This document shows positions 10,069 through 21,751 of a stretch of DNA of 64,000 nt, in pieces. Numbering within the stretch: the stretch's first letter is position 1; each line of letters begins with the position of its first letter. The translations under genes and the position numbers were made by a program. The notes below the pieces were generated by a model that worked only from the letters and a program-made list of their open reading frames with translations, was not told the DNA's origin and ran no database searches. Origin of the DNA: Byssothecium circinans (Eukaryota; Ascomycota; Dothideomycetes; Pleosporales; Massarinaceae); the NCBI GenBank assembly GCA_010015675.1, contig ML976979.1:1409206-1473205 (forward strand). The letters run 5' to 3'.

Positions 10069-10873
10069 GTTGAAGCGGTAGAAGTTCCGAAGGGAGAGGA
10101 GAAGGGACGCAGAGTGTCTGTGGGGAGAGTGAGTGGAGTGAAGCGGGCGACTTGAGCTGATACGCAACACTCCCGCGGCTATGTAGCTGCGCCACTGTGG
10201 TGGTGCAAGCTCAATGCAGAAGGCATCGACAACCGCAACACCAATCACGAGCTGAACATGTTTCAGGCGCCGATTGGAATGCCACAATGCTACCTAGTCA
10301 TGCGATTGAAAGAATTCCCCGCACACATACTACTCTCTCATTAAAGACTATCATAATAACTAACACGTTAATCACTCTCCTTTAACTTTAACAAAATTTA
10401 GAATTGTAAAGCTAAGCCTGCTCTTTTTACATAAGAGTAGGAAGAGGTTAAAAGGGCTTCATTGGGTGTGGGTAAATCCGAGCTGAAGTTTTTCGGTGTG
10501 CGGCGAATCGTTTCAATCGCGTGCTAGTGCAACTATCTAGCAATGAAGCTTTCAATCTTGTGGAGGGGCATTAGATGCCGTGAGATCGAGCCATCCTCCA
10601 GTCGTTCTCCCATATCGAAACTCCCCCAAATGCAGGATGCAACGCAAACGTGGCTGTCCAAGCGAAGGTATCATAAACCACAACCCGCATTTCTCGTAAA
10701 GGGTAACGAGCAGCCTGCACATATGTAGAACTTGAAGCCTAAGAAGAGCCCTTTCCAATTTGAAAATTCCGTGTTGGGTATTGAAAACATGCCGAACTTC
10801 CACCAAATCATCCATCAAATGAAACTGCCTATGCCGCTACCTACGCCGTTTTGTAGTAGACGGCGCGAACAGA
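10069..10873. other. Intergenic, no gene seen
   Basis: Promoter side of the aminopeptidase; an AT-rich patch lies at about 10320-10440. No gene seen. Confidence 0.45.
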
Positions 10874-11771
10874 TCAATTCTGGCCGTTGGGAAGCTGGGT
10901 AACTGGACCTGGCTGCTCGTCTTCATCTTCATCGACAGTCTCGGGGTGGCTAGACGATTAGTACATCTTCTACCACCCATGGAGAAGGTACTCACCCGAG
11001 CAAATCTTTGACGTTCTTCATCTCGTAGTGCTTCTTCCGCAGCTCTTCGAACTTCTTGTGTTTCTCTCGCTCGTCAGGCGTCAGATGCGCAAGCTCCTCA
11101 CCATGGTGACCGGCATCAGATTCGGCATCCGGCTCCACGATAACTCGCTTCTCGCCGTCCGGAGTCTGGGCGTTGCTAGCCTCGAGGTTCGGCTCACCAA
11201 TATTTAAATCGGGGATGTCGTCCGTCCTCGGCTTGCGCGTCTTGGCCTTGTCAAGTTCGTCGACTTTGAGCTCCTCCGCATTCAACATCTCAATCTCAGG
11301 CTCATCTTCAGCCGGGTCATACTGTTTGGCGTAGGGCGTCTTGGGTTCGGTGATCTTCATGGTGCTATCACGCTGCTGTTCGGTAAGATACAAATTGGCT
11401 TCATCCCACTTCAGCCTGGGGCTGTTCTCATCCGCTTGCACACTGGTACCGGACTGGCGGCGAGAGCCCCGAGGGTTTGACGACGAGCGGCGGTGGGGGC
11501 CTGCATTGCGCAGAGTGTTCTCCAGGACGATTTCCTTCTCTGACAGCTCGCGACCGAAACTCGGGCGTTCGGCGATGGGCGATTGTGCAAGCGGGGCACT
11601 TTCCGTGGTGGGCGATGTTGTCTGTGACAGGCCTCGGTAGGAGCTGGAGTTCTTGAGAATGCCTGTTGTGTGTCAGAGATGCTGAGGTGCAACCGGTGCG
11701 GGGTATCACCTACCTCTGGGTCGCTCGGGGTGCTGGCTCGGCGAGTGCAGCGTCGGCGAGTGTTGGGTCAT
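10874..11771 (-). CDS. GLC8: Protein phosphatase inhibitor 2 (Glc8-type PP1 regulator)
   Basis: Three exons (11771-11714, 11662-10996, 10949-10874) give 266 residues. IPP-2/Glc8 binds the catalytic subunit of protein phosphatase 1 and controls its activity. The PP1-docking start [14 protein letters not shown] is rebuilt exactly across intron 1. The central block [19 protein letters not shown] is followed by [12 protein letters not shown], where the Thr in P-x-TPY is the known GSK3-type phosphorylation site of the family. The C-terminal active-site blocking helix appears as [13 protein letters not shown]. Intron 2 has a textbook TACTAATC branch point, and exon 3 supplies [13 protein letters not shown] to the stop. 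All joins keep frame. It runs divergently from the eIF4E gene, 1.5 kb away. Confidence 0.93.
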
Positions 11772-13262
11772 GTTTGCGGACGGGCGGGTTTGTAGTGGCG
11801 GGAAGACGTGCGTCGCAGACTAAAGGTCGCGGTGGAGTTTGGGCAGCAAGCTCGTGAAGGCTGCGTAGGCTGCGAAGTGGGGTGATGCTCGCGAGAGGCT
11901 CAGCAAGCGGCTTGAGCTGTGTATTTGAGTTGTTGTGGAGGATTGAGGGAATGGAAAGGGGGCGACGCTGGGAGTGTGCTGGAAGTGTGGCGGCGTCCAA
12001 AGCCGTAGGCGCATGGCGCGGTGAGGGGTTTGGTTGTCTGGGTGAAGGGGAGCACTTCCATAAATGACGTAGCCGCGCCAGGCGGAATCAAGAGACGGCT
12101 GCAGGAACGGGGCTTTATTTGCATGTGCTGCTGCATGATGTAGATACTATCTATATTCGATACAATATTGCAGCCGCCTTGTTACATGATAAGGCGCATG
12201 TTTTGCTTCTTGCCATCTTGCGGAAATCGATATTGTATCTTTTGGCCATGTCCACCACCTATCGGGGCACTGAGAAAGGCTACTTGGTACTACCATGTCT
12301 TGGACAAGAACTCTAAAAAGCCAAGTGGAATTATAACGCCCCCGTGCACTCTGCCAGCCGACGGCCAGGGCTTGATTGCGTCGTCCGCAAAAGAAGACCG
12401 GGCGTTAATTGCTACGAAAGATAGTTGTTGCATTGGCACGGTGGGAGGGCCTCGATGCTGGACCATGAGTAACTCTTCGACTACAATGTCTATCTTGTGG
12501 TCAGCCTTGTCCCCGACGTTCTTCCCGTATCAACAGTGGACTCCAACGCTGTCAGACTTTGCCTTAGAGCTTCATTCTCGACCAAGGAATCGCAGAGCGA
12601 CGTGTAGTTCCTGGCTGAGTGCAGACTACCAGAAGTGGTGGTCCAAATGGACGGTGTCATCCCGCAACAAGGTGGCTGAAGGTGGATGCACATACAAAGA
12701 GAGAGGCAGCGCGTGACAAAGAATGTCCCTGCTTTCAGGTCATCATCGCATCGTGGAAGCCGCCGAGCGGCCCTCGTGATGATGGTTTTAGAAGAGGAAA
12801 TGTCGCTCTGGGCCGCAATTCGGAGTCGTCAGCTGAGTGGAGGGAGTCGAGCTGGCGATGATTTGAGTAGCGGCCGGGATTGTGAAGAAGAAAGAGACGA
12901 GAAGAAGCGGTCCACCACTGGGTTTTCGCGCTGCCAAGATGCGCTAACACACGCGCGCGCATGCCGCGGCAGGAACGAACGTATTCGACCTTCAAACGTT
13001 TTCATGGCCGGCGACAACACCACATCGCCCGACATCAAACCGCAAGTCATTGCTCTCCGACCCTTCTCGACTTCCGTCCCAAAACACCCCTAGCCAAACA
13101 TCCAACACCACCAGCTGCACGAATTGCGCCCTGCGGACCTCGCAGCTTCAACCGCCGCATTCCCCGCCGTCTCTGCTTGTTCGCTCGTTATCCCTCCAAG
13201 CTTGGGCAACGTGGATCCACGGACTCCCCTCTCCGGTCGCCTCTCCCAGTAAATAATAGCCA
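11772..13262. other. Long divergent intergenic region
   Basis: Separates the divergent Glc8 and eIF4E genes. It contains a possible broken minus-strand gene (12290-12693, listed separately) and polypurine/polypyrimidine stretches near both starts. Confidence 0.45.
12290..12693 (-). pseudogene. Possible frameshifted coiled-coil gene
   Basis: Two overlapping minus-strand frames read as one helical protein with a one-base shift. The first gives SLVENEALRQSLTALESTVD; the second takes over at about 12530 with GKNVGDKADHKIDIVVEELL and continues to a TAG at 12290. There is no splice site at the switch. Neither frame is long by itself and no family is recognised, so this may be chance. It is listed because the heptad pattern carries across the shift. 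Confidence 0.25.
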
Positions 13263-14391
13263 ATGGATAGCAAGGACCCCATATGGACACGCCGCCCCAA
13301 GTACGTTCATTCATTCTGTTGGATCCCCTCACCACGACTAACGCATGCGCATAGTTCCAGCAAACTTTCTCTGACCACGTCCCACTCAGGAACTCAGAAC
13401 GATAGACCAGACAGCTCCCAGCGCTCTTTCACTGCGGCCAAGCGCTTCGGCGGCGACTCATCCTCCCATGGCGGCCGCAATCCGTTCAATGCGATCAATT
13501 CCCCCATCGCCGGCAGCGGCCTTGCCTCTCCCACCGCCGGGTCGTCTGCCTTTGGCCTGGGGTCTGGCGCATTTGCCTCATTCGGCTCTGCTACGAAGAC
13601 CCCCAAAACGCCCGGCACCGCGTTCGACTTCAAGACCGCGGCGACAGGCGCACCTACAACGCCAGGAGAACGGAAAGAGAAGCCGGCGAGTCGAACTGTG
13701 AATAGTGCCCGGAAGGCATCGCTATCCATGGCTATCTCGGAAGAGATGGCGAGTTCGTCGGAGCCTCTAGACCCCAGCGTCCCCTGGCCGCTCAAGTACA
13801 CTTGGGTGATTTGGTATCGCCCACCCGCTCCCAAAAATTCGGATTATGAGAAATCGACTAAGCCGTTGTGGCGGATGAGCACGGCGCAGCAGTTCTGGAA
13901 GGTGTTTAGACATTTGAAGCATCCATCGTCATTACCTACCGTCTCGGACTATCATTTTTTCAAAGAGGGGATCAAGCCTGTGTGGGAGGACGAGGCGAAT
14001 AAGCGGGGTGGGAAGTGGATCATGCGCTTTAGGAAGGGAGTGGCCGATCGCTACTGGGAGGAGCTTCTCATGGCGATGGTTGGCGACCAATTCTTCGAGG
14101 CTGGCGAGGAGGTGTGTGGCTTCGTGCTCAGCGTGCGCAGCGGCGAGGACGTCTTCAGCGTCTGGACCAAGAACAATGGCGGTCGGAACGTGAAGATCCG
14201 GTACGTCTTCGTCATGTTAGTTAATTTGGAAGCTAATTTCCTCCAGTGAGACCATCAAGCGCATCCTGGATCTTCCGGAGGGAACCATCATGACATGGCG
14301 CAGCCACGACGAGAGTATTGCACAGGTTCATGAGAAGGGCCATCAGGATAAGCGGCGACTGACCACGACCGAGGAGAAGCCCAGTTCGTAG
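13263..14391 (+). CDS. eIF4E family, 4EHP-like cap-binding protein
   Basis: Three exons (13263-13300, 13355-14200, 14247-14391) give 342 residues. eIF4E proteins bind the mRNA 5' cap; the 4EHP class competes with the canonical factor and often represses translation. Exon 1 opens MDSKDPIWTRRP and joins to NSSKLSLTTSHSG. A Ser/Gly-rich linker of ~130 residues follows. The fold then appears as WPLKYTWVIWYRPP, FWKVFRHLKHPSSLP, DYHFFKEGIKPVWEDEANKR and GGKWIMRFRKG. The HFFKEGIKPVWEDEAN block is characteristic of the 4EHP/nCBP class. Exon 3 ends ETIKRILDLPEGTIMTWRSH and a Lys/Glu-rich tail. It is longer than canonical eIF4E (~210 residues) because of the linker. The class call rests on one motif block and is less sure than the family call. 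Confidence 0.92.
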
Positions 14392-15279
14392 CGCGAGTCG
14401 CCTTTCCAAGCCCTACTGTCACCTCCACAAAATGCTCGACGTTCCCTAAGTATTCCACAACTTCTCTCCAAGCCAGACACTCGTTGGCAGGGGTATCATC
14501 CATTCTAAGGCGTTCATATTTTTGGGTCCTGCGTTTTGGCCTTTGCTAGCTTGTTCATTTCTTCGTTCACTGTCCGAATAGGACTTTGTATTCTACAGCA
14601 CCGCCGCTACTGCCCTATGGATATGTGACAGAAGCCTGGAGTCGACTTGCACAGGTTCTACGATTTCTACTTAGTCCTGTAATAACTTGCATGGGCGATG
14701 GTGTATAGGTGGGTTGGTTATGGTGGGTGTGGGCTCAGCGATTGAGTTGTTATGCTAAACATCAATGTCAAATGAGTTAACGGTGATGACTCTTGAATCT
14801 TGCAACCTACATATGTACCAGTGTCCAGGACATGCATGGATGCCAGTTGACGTGTGGGTGCTGGTATGGAGCCCGCTTGCCACTCCGACGTGGTCGCTAC
14901 TGCTTAACGGAAGCGCTCTTGCGCGTGTAACAAATGGCCTCTCCACAGTACACACATCTATTTTCTGAAGAACCACCTGAACTAAACCTCCACACGCCTT
15001 CACACACTTTCGGTCTGGAATCACAAGCCGTACACATACCAGGGAACTGATGTTGTGAGGACCTGTGAGTATTCCACTTCCCTGCACCTGGCGTCGTCAG
15101 AACAAAGGCAAGGCCCGTGCGCGGCCTGACGTATCTCGAGCGTTCGACCGTCGCTCTACACCCACGCGTGCCTTCACCGCGCTTGCCCATGCGCAAATGG
15201 CGCCGCTTCCCGCTTCTCTCCGCTCACATTTTGTTCCTGTATGCCTTCAAACTCGCGGCACGCAGCGCGCTGACAGACC
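14392..15279. other. Intergenic, no gene seen
   Basis: 3' flank of the eIF4E gene and promoter of the SUMO protease gene. No further gene seen. Confidence 0.45.
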
Positions 15280-18200
15280 ATGTCCTCTGTCTTAGGCAAA
15301 ATCTATCGCAGCTTCACTAGAAAGCCTACTGAGGTGCGTAGTCGTGCCCCGCTTCGGAGAATTCCTGTGGGCATTGAATAGGACTCGAACCTCGGGCTAG
15401 AGACTAACTTCGGACAGCAGCCCAGCGATGCCGGCGAGGCAGAGACTGGGATTCAAGATTCGCGTTCGCCGACCCACTCCCGCCCTCCGACTACTTCGAC
15501 TGTAGACCTCACAGACGACGCCAACAACTCACCGCCGCCGCCCAGCACGAACAAACGACGCGTACTTGCACCTGCGCCTGCACTCTCCCGCCGCAGCGAG
15601 ACTAGACCGGTGAACAGAAAGGCCCTGAACGAAGTGGATCTTCAGCGACTTGTGCCTGGGAAATACCCGTATGTCGAACAGGTTGCCACCAGTTCATTAG
15701 AAAGAGGGAGGACTGACAAGCGGTTCAGAAGCCCTGAAGACGCGACGCCGCTGGATTGGAGGCGCAAAACACACGGTGTGGTTGAGGGCAGTATGGTAAA
15801 GGTAAGGAGCTTGTAATGCGTGCGTGAGAAGACGTGCTGACGGAGTGTAGCCGGGTGCAGGTCTTAGCTTCAGGCCTTTTGGGCACCATAATGTCCCGAA
15901 GACGTACAGCAACAAAGGCCGAACGCCCGTTCGGAGCAACAATACAAGTTACCACAATTACATAGAAGACTCCAGCGGGCTACCGCCCAGTCCATATGAA
16001 TCGTCTCCAAAACGAAGGAAGACCGCCCATGTCCAGCACGACGAAGCCATAGACCTGGAACAGGAAGATAATCACAGCGAGCGTCGTTCTCGTAGCTCGC
16101 CGTGCATAGTTTGGTCATCGCCATCTCGAGGTTCCCAACTGCACCTGCACTCTTCTCGACGAAGCGTTGGTAGTGAGCATAGTGCTACTGCTCGTTCTGG
16201 TCGTTTACCGAATAGCGAATTTGAGGATGCTCACAAGATCGTCCATTTTCGCCCCAAAGCTACACGCGCTCCGGGCAGGTCCCAGAATGGCCAAGCCGCA
16301 AATCCCATCGACCTGGTTGACGATACATCGTATGAAAAGCCATCCACCGCAAAACGCCTGCAATTTGATTCGTTTGAGCAAGGAATATCGCAAGAGTCGA
16401 GGATTTTTGCCCCATTTTTCGAGGAGTCAAACCGCCCTGGAATCAAACTGTCCACCAAGCCATCCCGTGGAGAGCCAGAACAATCGAGGGGCAAGCCTCA
16501 AAGTGACAACCTTCGCGAGAATTTCAAGCGGACAACCGAACCTTATGATGAGATCGTTGACAGTGCTGATGAGCTAGCCCCGCAACGTACGAAGCCAGAG
16601 CAGCAAAAGCGGTCTGCTAAGCGTGCGCTGCCCGCTTCTGCAGCTTCTTCTCCACATATCAAAGGTCTACCGTCGCAAGGGTGGTCGCTTCAATGCGTGA
16701 AAACTCAAAGCTATGAAGCACAAGGTCCTGGTCTTGCGCTCAAGAGGGGTACTCAAGATAAAAGCTGGCGCATTGTAACCCAAGACGATGCTGGTAGATT
16801 CGTGGATATGCACAAATTCTCCTTGGGCAATGTCAACAGAGCTGAAGCTGACAACATCGCACGCATCCGATTGCAAGGTCCTCGACAAGCAAATGGTGAT
16901 GAGTACCAATTGCTTCTTCAATTCAAGTCAGGAGATGAGTTTAGGCTCTTCAAAGATACATGTGCTAGGGACGGCACCTGTACTGGCAAGATAGCCGACA
17001 GAACAGAGTAAGCAAGGCGGACTCATCTTGGATTGTGACTAACAATTGCCAGGCAATACATGGTCACCCTCTTCAATAAACCGATTGAACTAGCCCGTAA
17101 TGCCGCTACTGCTCACGAGCCTGAGCCGTCCCAATCCTTGCATACCACTGGTGAGCATCAGACAGGGCGGTCGAGCCCTCCTCACTTAATAGATAGGCTA
17201 CTGCAGAAAAGGGCCACGGCCGAAATGGATAGCAACTCGCAACCTCTGACAAATGGTCGTACGGAAACCCTGCGTGCTTCTACGCGTCCAAAGCGAACTA
17301 CGAGGGCGACAACATCGGTTGTGAAACCTGATGAACCCGCAAAGCCCGGATACTCCGTTACAAATGGTCTTGGTTCTCGCTGGAGGCGGTAAGATGAGCT
17401 CTGCATTGGCACGCCATATCCACAGAACGTTGCTAACACCGTGCAGACAAGTCACGTATGGCTCTGGGCGCCGCCGTTCCGTCGTCGATTTTGAAGATTT
17501 ATTCAAGCTCGATGAGGAGCAGTGTCTCAATGATTCCTTGATCGAGTTCTATATGATGTACGTGGGGAAATGTCCGTCGGTAGTCTACAACCATATTCTA
17601 ACCAATGCAGTTACCTTTTTGATCAGTATAAAGTGGACGCGGAGCGTGTGTATTTCTTCAATACTCACTTTTTTACAACCCTTACCCGCAAAGTTGCTGG
17701 TCAGAAGGGTGCCATCAACTATGCGGGCGTTGCACGATGGACTGCCAAGGAGGATCTATTCCATTACGACTACATCGTCGTACCAATTAATCAAGAGTAT
17801 GTCGGCTCTGTATAAATGATGCCATCTGCTGATAGTTGACAGATTCCACTGGTATCTTGCCATCATCTGCAACGTGCGGAACATTGCTCGCAAGCCGGTC
17901 ATAGAAGACGTGAACGATGTCTCAACGCCTCCGCCAAACGATTCAGATTTGCTCCCCCTTGACCATCTTGCTGATCCAAACGTGCGAAATCCGGTTGCGA
18001 CAATACCGTCAGCGAATACGGAGGCTACGAAACACATTGCGACATCAAATGATGACCAGGACAGCATACTGTTCGATGAAGAGTCGCTGCTTGATACAGT
18101 CGATGCTGAGGCAACACGGCCAGCGTCGAGTCAAACAATGCCTGCTGAAAGTGACTCTTCTGCGGTTGGTGCTGCAGGAATGCAGAAGTTGAGCCTTACG

Positions 18201-20105
18201 GATTCCCCAACTGTGGGGATTCTTCCTCAACATAACCCGTCGCCAGTAACTTCGAAGAAGCCCAAGCGTAAGACCGGTCCGCCAGTGAAGAAATGGGATC
18301 CCGATGAGCCCTGTATCATAATTCTTGATTCACTCGGAGGAGGTGCAAAGAGTGGAGCTGTTCGCGCACTGAAAGACTATTTACACGAGGAGGGTAAGGA
18401 GAAACGCGGCATGGAGGCCGATATCAGACAAAATGCCATGTACGCCAAATCCAGCCAAATCCCTATGCAAGACAACTTTAGCGACTGCGGTGTCTATCTC
18501 CTCGGCTACACGCAGAAATTTTTCGAGAATCCCGACGCGTTTAAGAATAGCTTGTTGAAGGCCGAGATGCAGGCAGACACGGACTGGCCTGATATGAAAA
18601 TACCGGAAATACGCGCTGCAATGCGGAACACTCTGCGCGGTCTCTATGCCAAACAAAATGAGGAGCGCAAAACCGCGCAAAACGAAAAGAAATGCAAGAA
18701 GCCGGTGTCGGGAACACAGACCCCTCAACCGGATACTGCTCTGGGCATGACGCAACCTCCGCCTTTGAGAGCGGAGGCGACGACGGAGCAAGTGGCCATT
18801 GTTGATCCAACACCACTTGGGTCTAATGCTCCTGTCAAAAAACTGACGACCGAGACATCTTCTGCGGAGGCTCGAGAGCCTAAGCTGGACGGACAAGCCG
18901 CGGAAAGGATCAGATTGGGCTCTCCTTTTGACCCACACCCCAAGGCACAAGCTCCGAAGCCTTTTTCGCACAACCGGAAACCGCCAACAAAAATGGATGG
19001 CTCACCTGAAAAGACGCAGGGGCAGATGAGTCGTAGCACCCAGTCCCAGCAGCGCGAATCACTAGGTTCTACTACTGGCAAAAGAGCACCGAGCCCACAA
19101 GTCGTCATCATGAACAAATCACCTCCGTCAGCACTCCCAGACGCTTTCAAGCGGTCGCATGCCTCAAAAGACGATGCCAGCGACGTTCTGACCGGTTCGA
19201 AGAAGCAAAAGACGGATCATGTGGGAGAAGTAACTGCATCGCGTCCAGCAATTCTCCAGGAAGTTCGATTGGAATCTCTTTCCAATGCTGGTGCTCACAA
19301 TACGCTTGGTGAAACCGACGTACGCAGCCCAGAGTATCCGAAGAGGGCACATAATGGACAACCAACAACCTCGCCTTCCACAACGCCCAAGCGACACCGT
19401 GAAGAACGGGATTTTGATGACGATGACGATGACGATCGTCCCGGCACTGAAGTCAGGCCCCCGGATCGGCAACACCAACTACCGCTAGGTTGGAAGAAGT
19501 TGACTGGCCGAGAATTTTCGAAAGGATCACCATCACTGAATTCATCAGCAGTCAGCAAATCAGCTCGCTCATCGGTGCGTGCACACCCCGTGGAGCCACA
19601 AAAGAACACGGCCAAGTTGGCGACTGTCAGAAGGATTCCTCAAGACACGCGAGGCAGTTCTGGGGACCCAATTGAGATTGAGGATTCTCAGCCGAGCCCG
19701 AAACAAAAGCCAACATGGAAGCCTGATTCTAGTCCCTCTCAAGAATCCTTTATCGTGGAATCACCGAAGGACTTGAGCAAACAAGCCCTTGAAACGATCC
19801 CCGGCCCTTTTCGTTATCGGGCGGAGACGGAGCAAAGGACGTTGCAGACACTTTACAGGCGATCTGTCCCCTTACAAGAAGAGGGCTTTGTCGGCGATCA
19901 GCTTGATTCTCATGTACAAACAGCCCAGGGAGACGAGGACTGCCAGGAACAAGCCCTGACAGATGAAGAGAAATCATTTCAAGGCTTTTCACCAGAGCCG
20001 CCAGAGCGGTCAGTCCTTGTTGAGGTCGACAGTGAAGACGAAGCGGTTGCGGAGACCCCGGACTACAGAACAAGGTCTCCCGCTAGTCAAACTTTGCCGA
20101 TTTGA
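15280..20105 (+). CDS. ULP2: Ulp2-type SUMO protease (peptidase C48)
   Basis: Seven exons (15280-15333, 15418-15801, 15851-17007, 17053-17388, 17447-17557, 17611-17796, 17843-20105) join to 1,496 residues. Acceptor 15421 is an equally good alternative for exon 2. Ulp2/SENP6-7 enzymes are nuclear cysteine proteases that trim poly-SUMO chains. The catalytic domain starts at RRRSVVDFEDLFKLDEEQCL. It has the His in FHWYLAIICN, the Asp in IIILDSLGGG, and the Gln and Cys in MQDNFSDCGVYLLG. About 140 low-complexity residues split the His half from the Asp/Cys half, a known trait of the Ulp2 branch. A long N-terminal region with a PH-like segment (SLQCVKTQSYEAQGPGLALK) precedes the protease, and a ~530-residue disordered acidic tail follows. 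It contains Asp/Glu-flanked hydrophobic motifs (DPIEIEDSQ) that could bind SUMO, by inference. Confidence 0.92.
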
Positions 20106-20543
20106 AAGTTTGACTCAAGTCTTACAAACTTCCCGAATGATGTTCCCACCGGGGGTGCATATCGATCGCACAAGTGCGCACAAATATCTCTTTTCGGGGA
20201 TTTTGTGCACCATGCACTCTCCGATTTTTGTTTGAGCTCTGCCTGCATAGCAACTGCGTTTTCATGACGGAACTGTCTGCTTTGGCCGGCAATGCGACTC
20301 TTTCAGCTATTATGCATGAGACTGCAGTGGATGTCTGGCCATGGTGGATGTATGGAATATATGAAGCGGATTTGCGTCTTGTGCTACCAACTCGGCGATG
20401 GAATGGGTAAATAGAGTGGCATAGTGTAGCACACGCTTTCGAACTAAAAGTCGGTACCCATGAATCCGAGTACACAGTATCTAACCGTCTATTAAACCCT
20501 TGCCAGGTGTGATCTATCCTTTCTCTAAGGGTATGACTTGACC
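20106..20543. other. Tail-to-tail spacer, no gene seen
   Basis: Lies between the 3' ends of the convergent SUMO protease and AIG2-like genes. It should hold both polyadenylation regions. Confidence 0.45.
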
Positions 20544-21209
20544 TCAAACAGCACTCTCCAACACCTCACTCCCACTTCCCTCCTTCTCCAACTGCTGAGT
20601 TATCTTACCATTCGTGCCCCTCCCACCCGTCGGATCATTCAGTGCATCCACTGCATCATCAACATCCTTAAACCCTTCGTCCCTCTCCGTCCCACCATCC
20701 TCGCCCGTCCATCTCTTCATCTTATCTCTCACAAACTCCGAGAAATCCCACTCTGAAGCTTCGAGCGCGTCGGCCCCGGAGATCCATACATACGTCTCTG
20801 CTTCCACTTCCTCCCCCTCGACATTATCTTCTTCTCTTTGGTGTAAATCGCCTATTCCGCCCGCGTCACCTCCACCACCCCTCTCTCCATCCTTCTGTTC
20901 CAGAACCCTTACCTTCACCTTCTGCCGCTGATACTCGCTCCCCTCGAAGATATCAAGACGCCATATATCGCCGTCGGTGAGGCCCTGGACTAAGGTGCCG
21001 CGCACGGAGGATGTGGGTGTGGAGGGGAGGATGGCGGGATAGTCTGCATGCCGCACTTTGTGGCGCTGGTGGGCGTGGAGGATTGCGGGGCGGATGCGCA
21101 GGAGGGAGGCGTGGGTGGGGGTTGGGGGCGTAGAGGTGCCCCAGATTACGCGGTGGAGGACTGGGGGTGCCATGAGGGTGCCGTAGAAGAAGGCTGTGTG
21201 GTCGGGCAT
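20544..21209 (-). CDS. AIG2-like protein, gamma-glutamylcyclotransferase fold
   Basis: A single exon of 221 codons. The start MPDHTAFFYGTLMAPPVLHR contains the FYGTLM strand that opens the AIG2/GGCT fold. WRLDIFEGSEYQRQKVKVRV supplies the second family signature, including the Glu expected in the pocket. The first ~105 residues form the fold. The rest is an acidic Gly/Glu-rich linker, a second conserved-looking piece (ETYVWISGADALEASEWDFS) and a disordered tail. Related enzymes cyclise gamma-glutamyl amines or peptides, but AIG2-like fungal proteins mostly have no proven activity. It is divergent from the Any1-like gene. Confidence 0.87.
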   Translation of the reverse strand: MPDHTAFFYGTLMAPPVLHRVIWGTSTPPTPTHASLLRIRPAILHAHQRHKVRHADYPAILPSTPTSSVRGTLVQGLTDGDIWRLDIFEGSEYQRQKVKVRVLEQKDGERGGGGDAGGIGDLHQREEDNVEGEEVEAETYVWISGADALEASEWDFSEFVRDKMKRWTGEDGGTERDEGFKDVDDAVDALNDPTGGRGTNGKITQQLEKEGSGSEVLESAV

Positions 21210-21751
21210 TGTTGGGGGTGTGGTGGGGTGGTGTATGATGTGGGAGTACGTTGAGACGCCAATGGTGACGATTGGGGAATAATAAAGTTTGAGACGTTAT
21301 GCGATGAGATTGTTCGTGAAGAAAGCGAAAGGGTGAAGTTTGTTTGTTCAATGACGCGATGTGTGAGTTACGAATTCGAGGTGGGATGAAATCCCACGAT
21401 AAGCTTATCGTTCAGCCCTATCTCGGCCGCTAATGCAGCGAGGAAGTTTAGCCTCAGATCGGCACCTCTCGGCTCCCTTTTTTCATTTAATGATCAAAGT
21501 ACACAATTTCCCTGCCCTTTCTTCCTCTCCCTTTTCCTTTCTCCTTTTGCCTCTTCTCTTTCGCCCTTGACTGCAGTGAAGAGACCGCGCATCGCCCTCG
21601 CATACGACCTCGAGCGACACAATCACTTCCACTCCTCGCTCGGCGCGTCTCCGTACGGCGCTCGGAGGTCCGCATCCGCCCGCACCGTTCCGCAACTACG
21701 AACCTGGAAGGGCGCGAAGGGAAAAGGGGAAAGAGACGGAAGGGAAGGAAG
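21210..21751. promoter_or_regulatory. Divergent promoter region, AIG2-like / Any1-like
   Basis: 542 bases between two outward-facing starts. A strong CT-rich tract at about 21521-21570 precedes the plus-strand gene, a common core-promoter feature in filamentous fungi. No TATA box was seen in a convincing place. Confidence 0.4.

Noticed and set aside
8869..10287. Longer N-terminus of the M18 peptidase from an ATG at 10287
   Set aside because: The extra 73 residues look like translated promoter. The ATG at 10068 has better context and sequence.
15370..15395. GGACTCGAACC, the reverse of a tRNA T-arm motif
   Set aside because: No matching T stem, anticodon arm or acceptor stem around it, and it lies in an intron of the SUMO protease gene.
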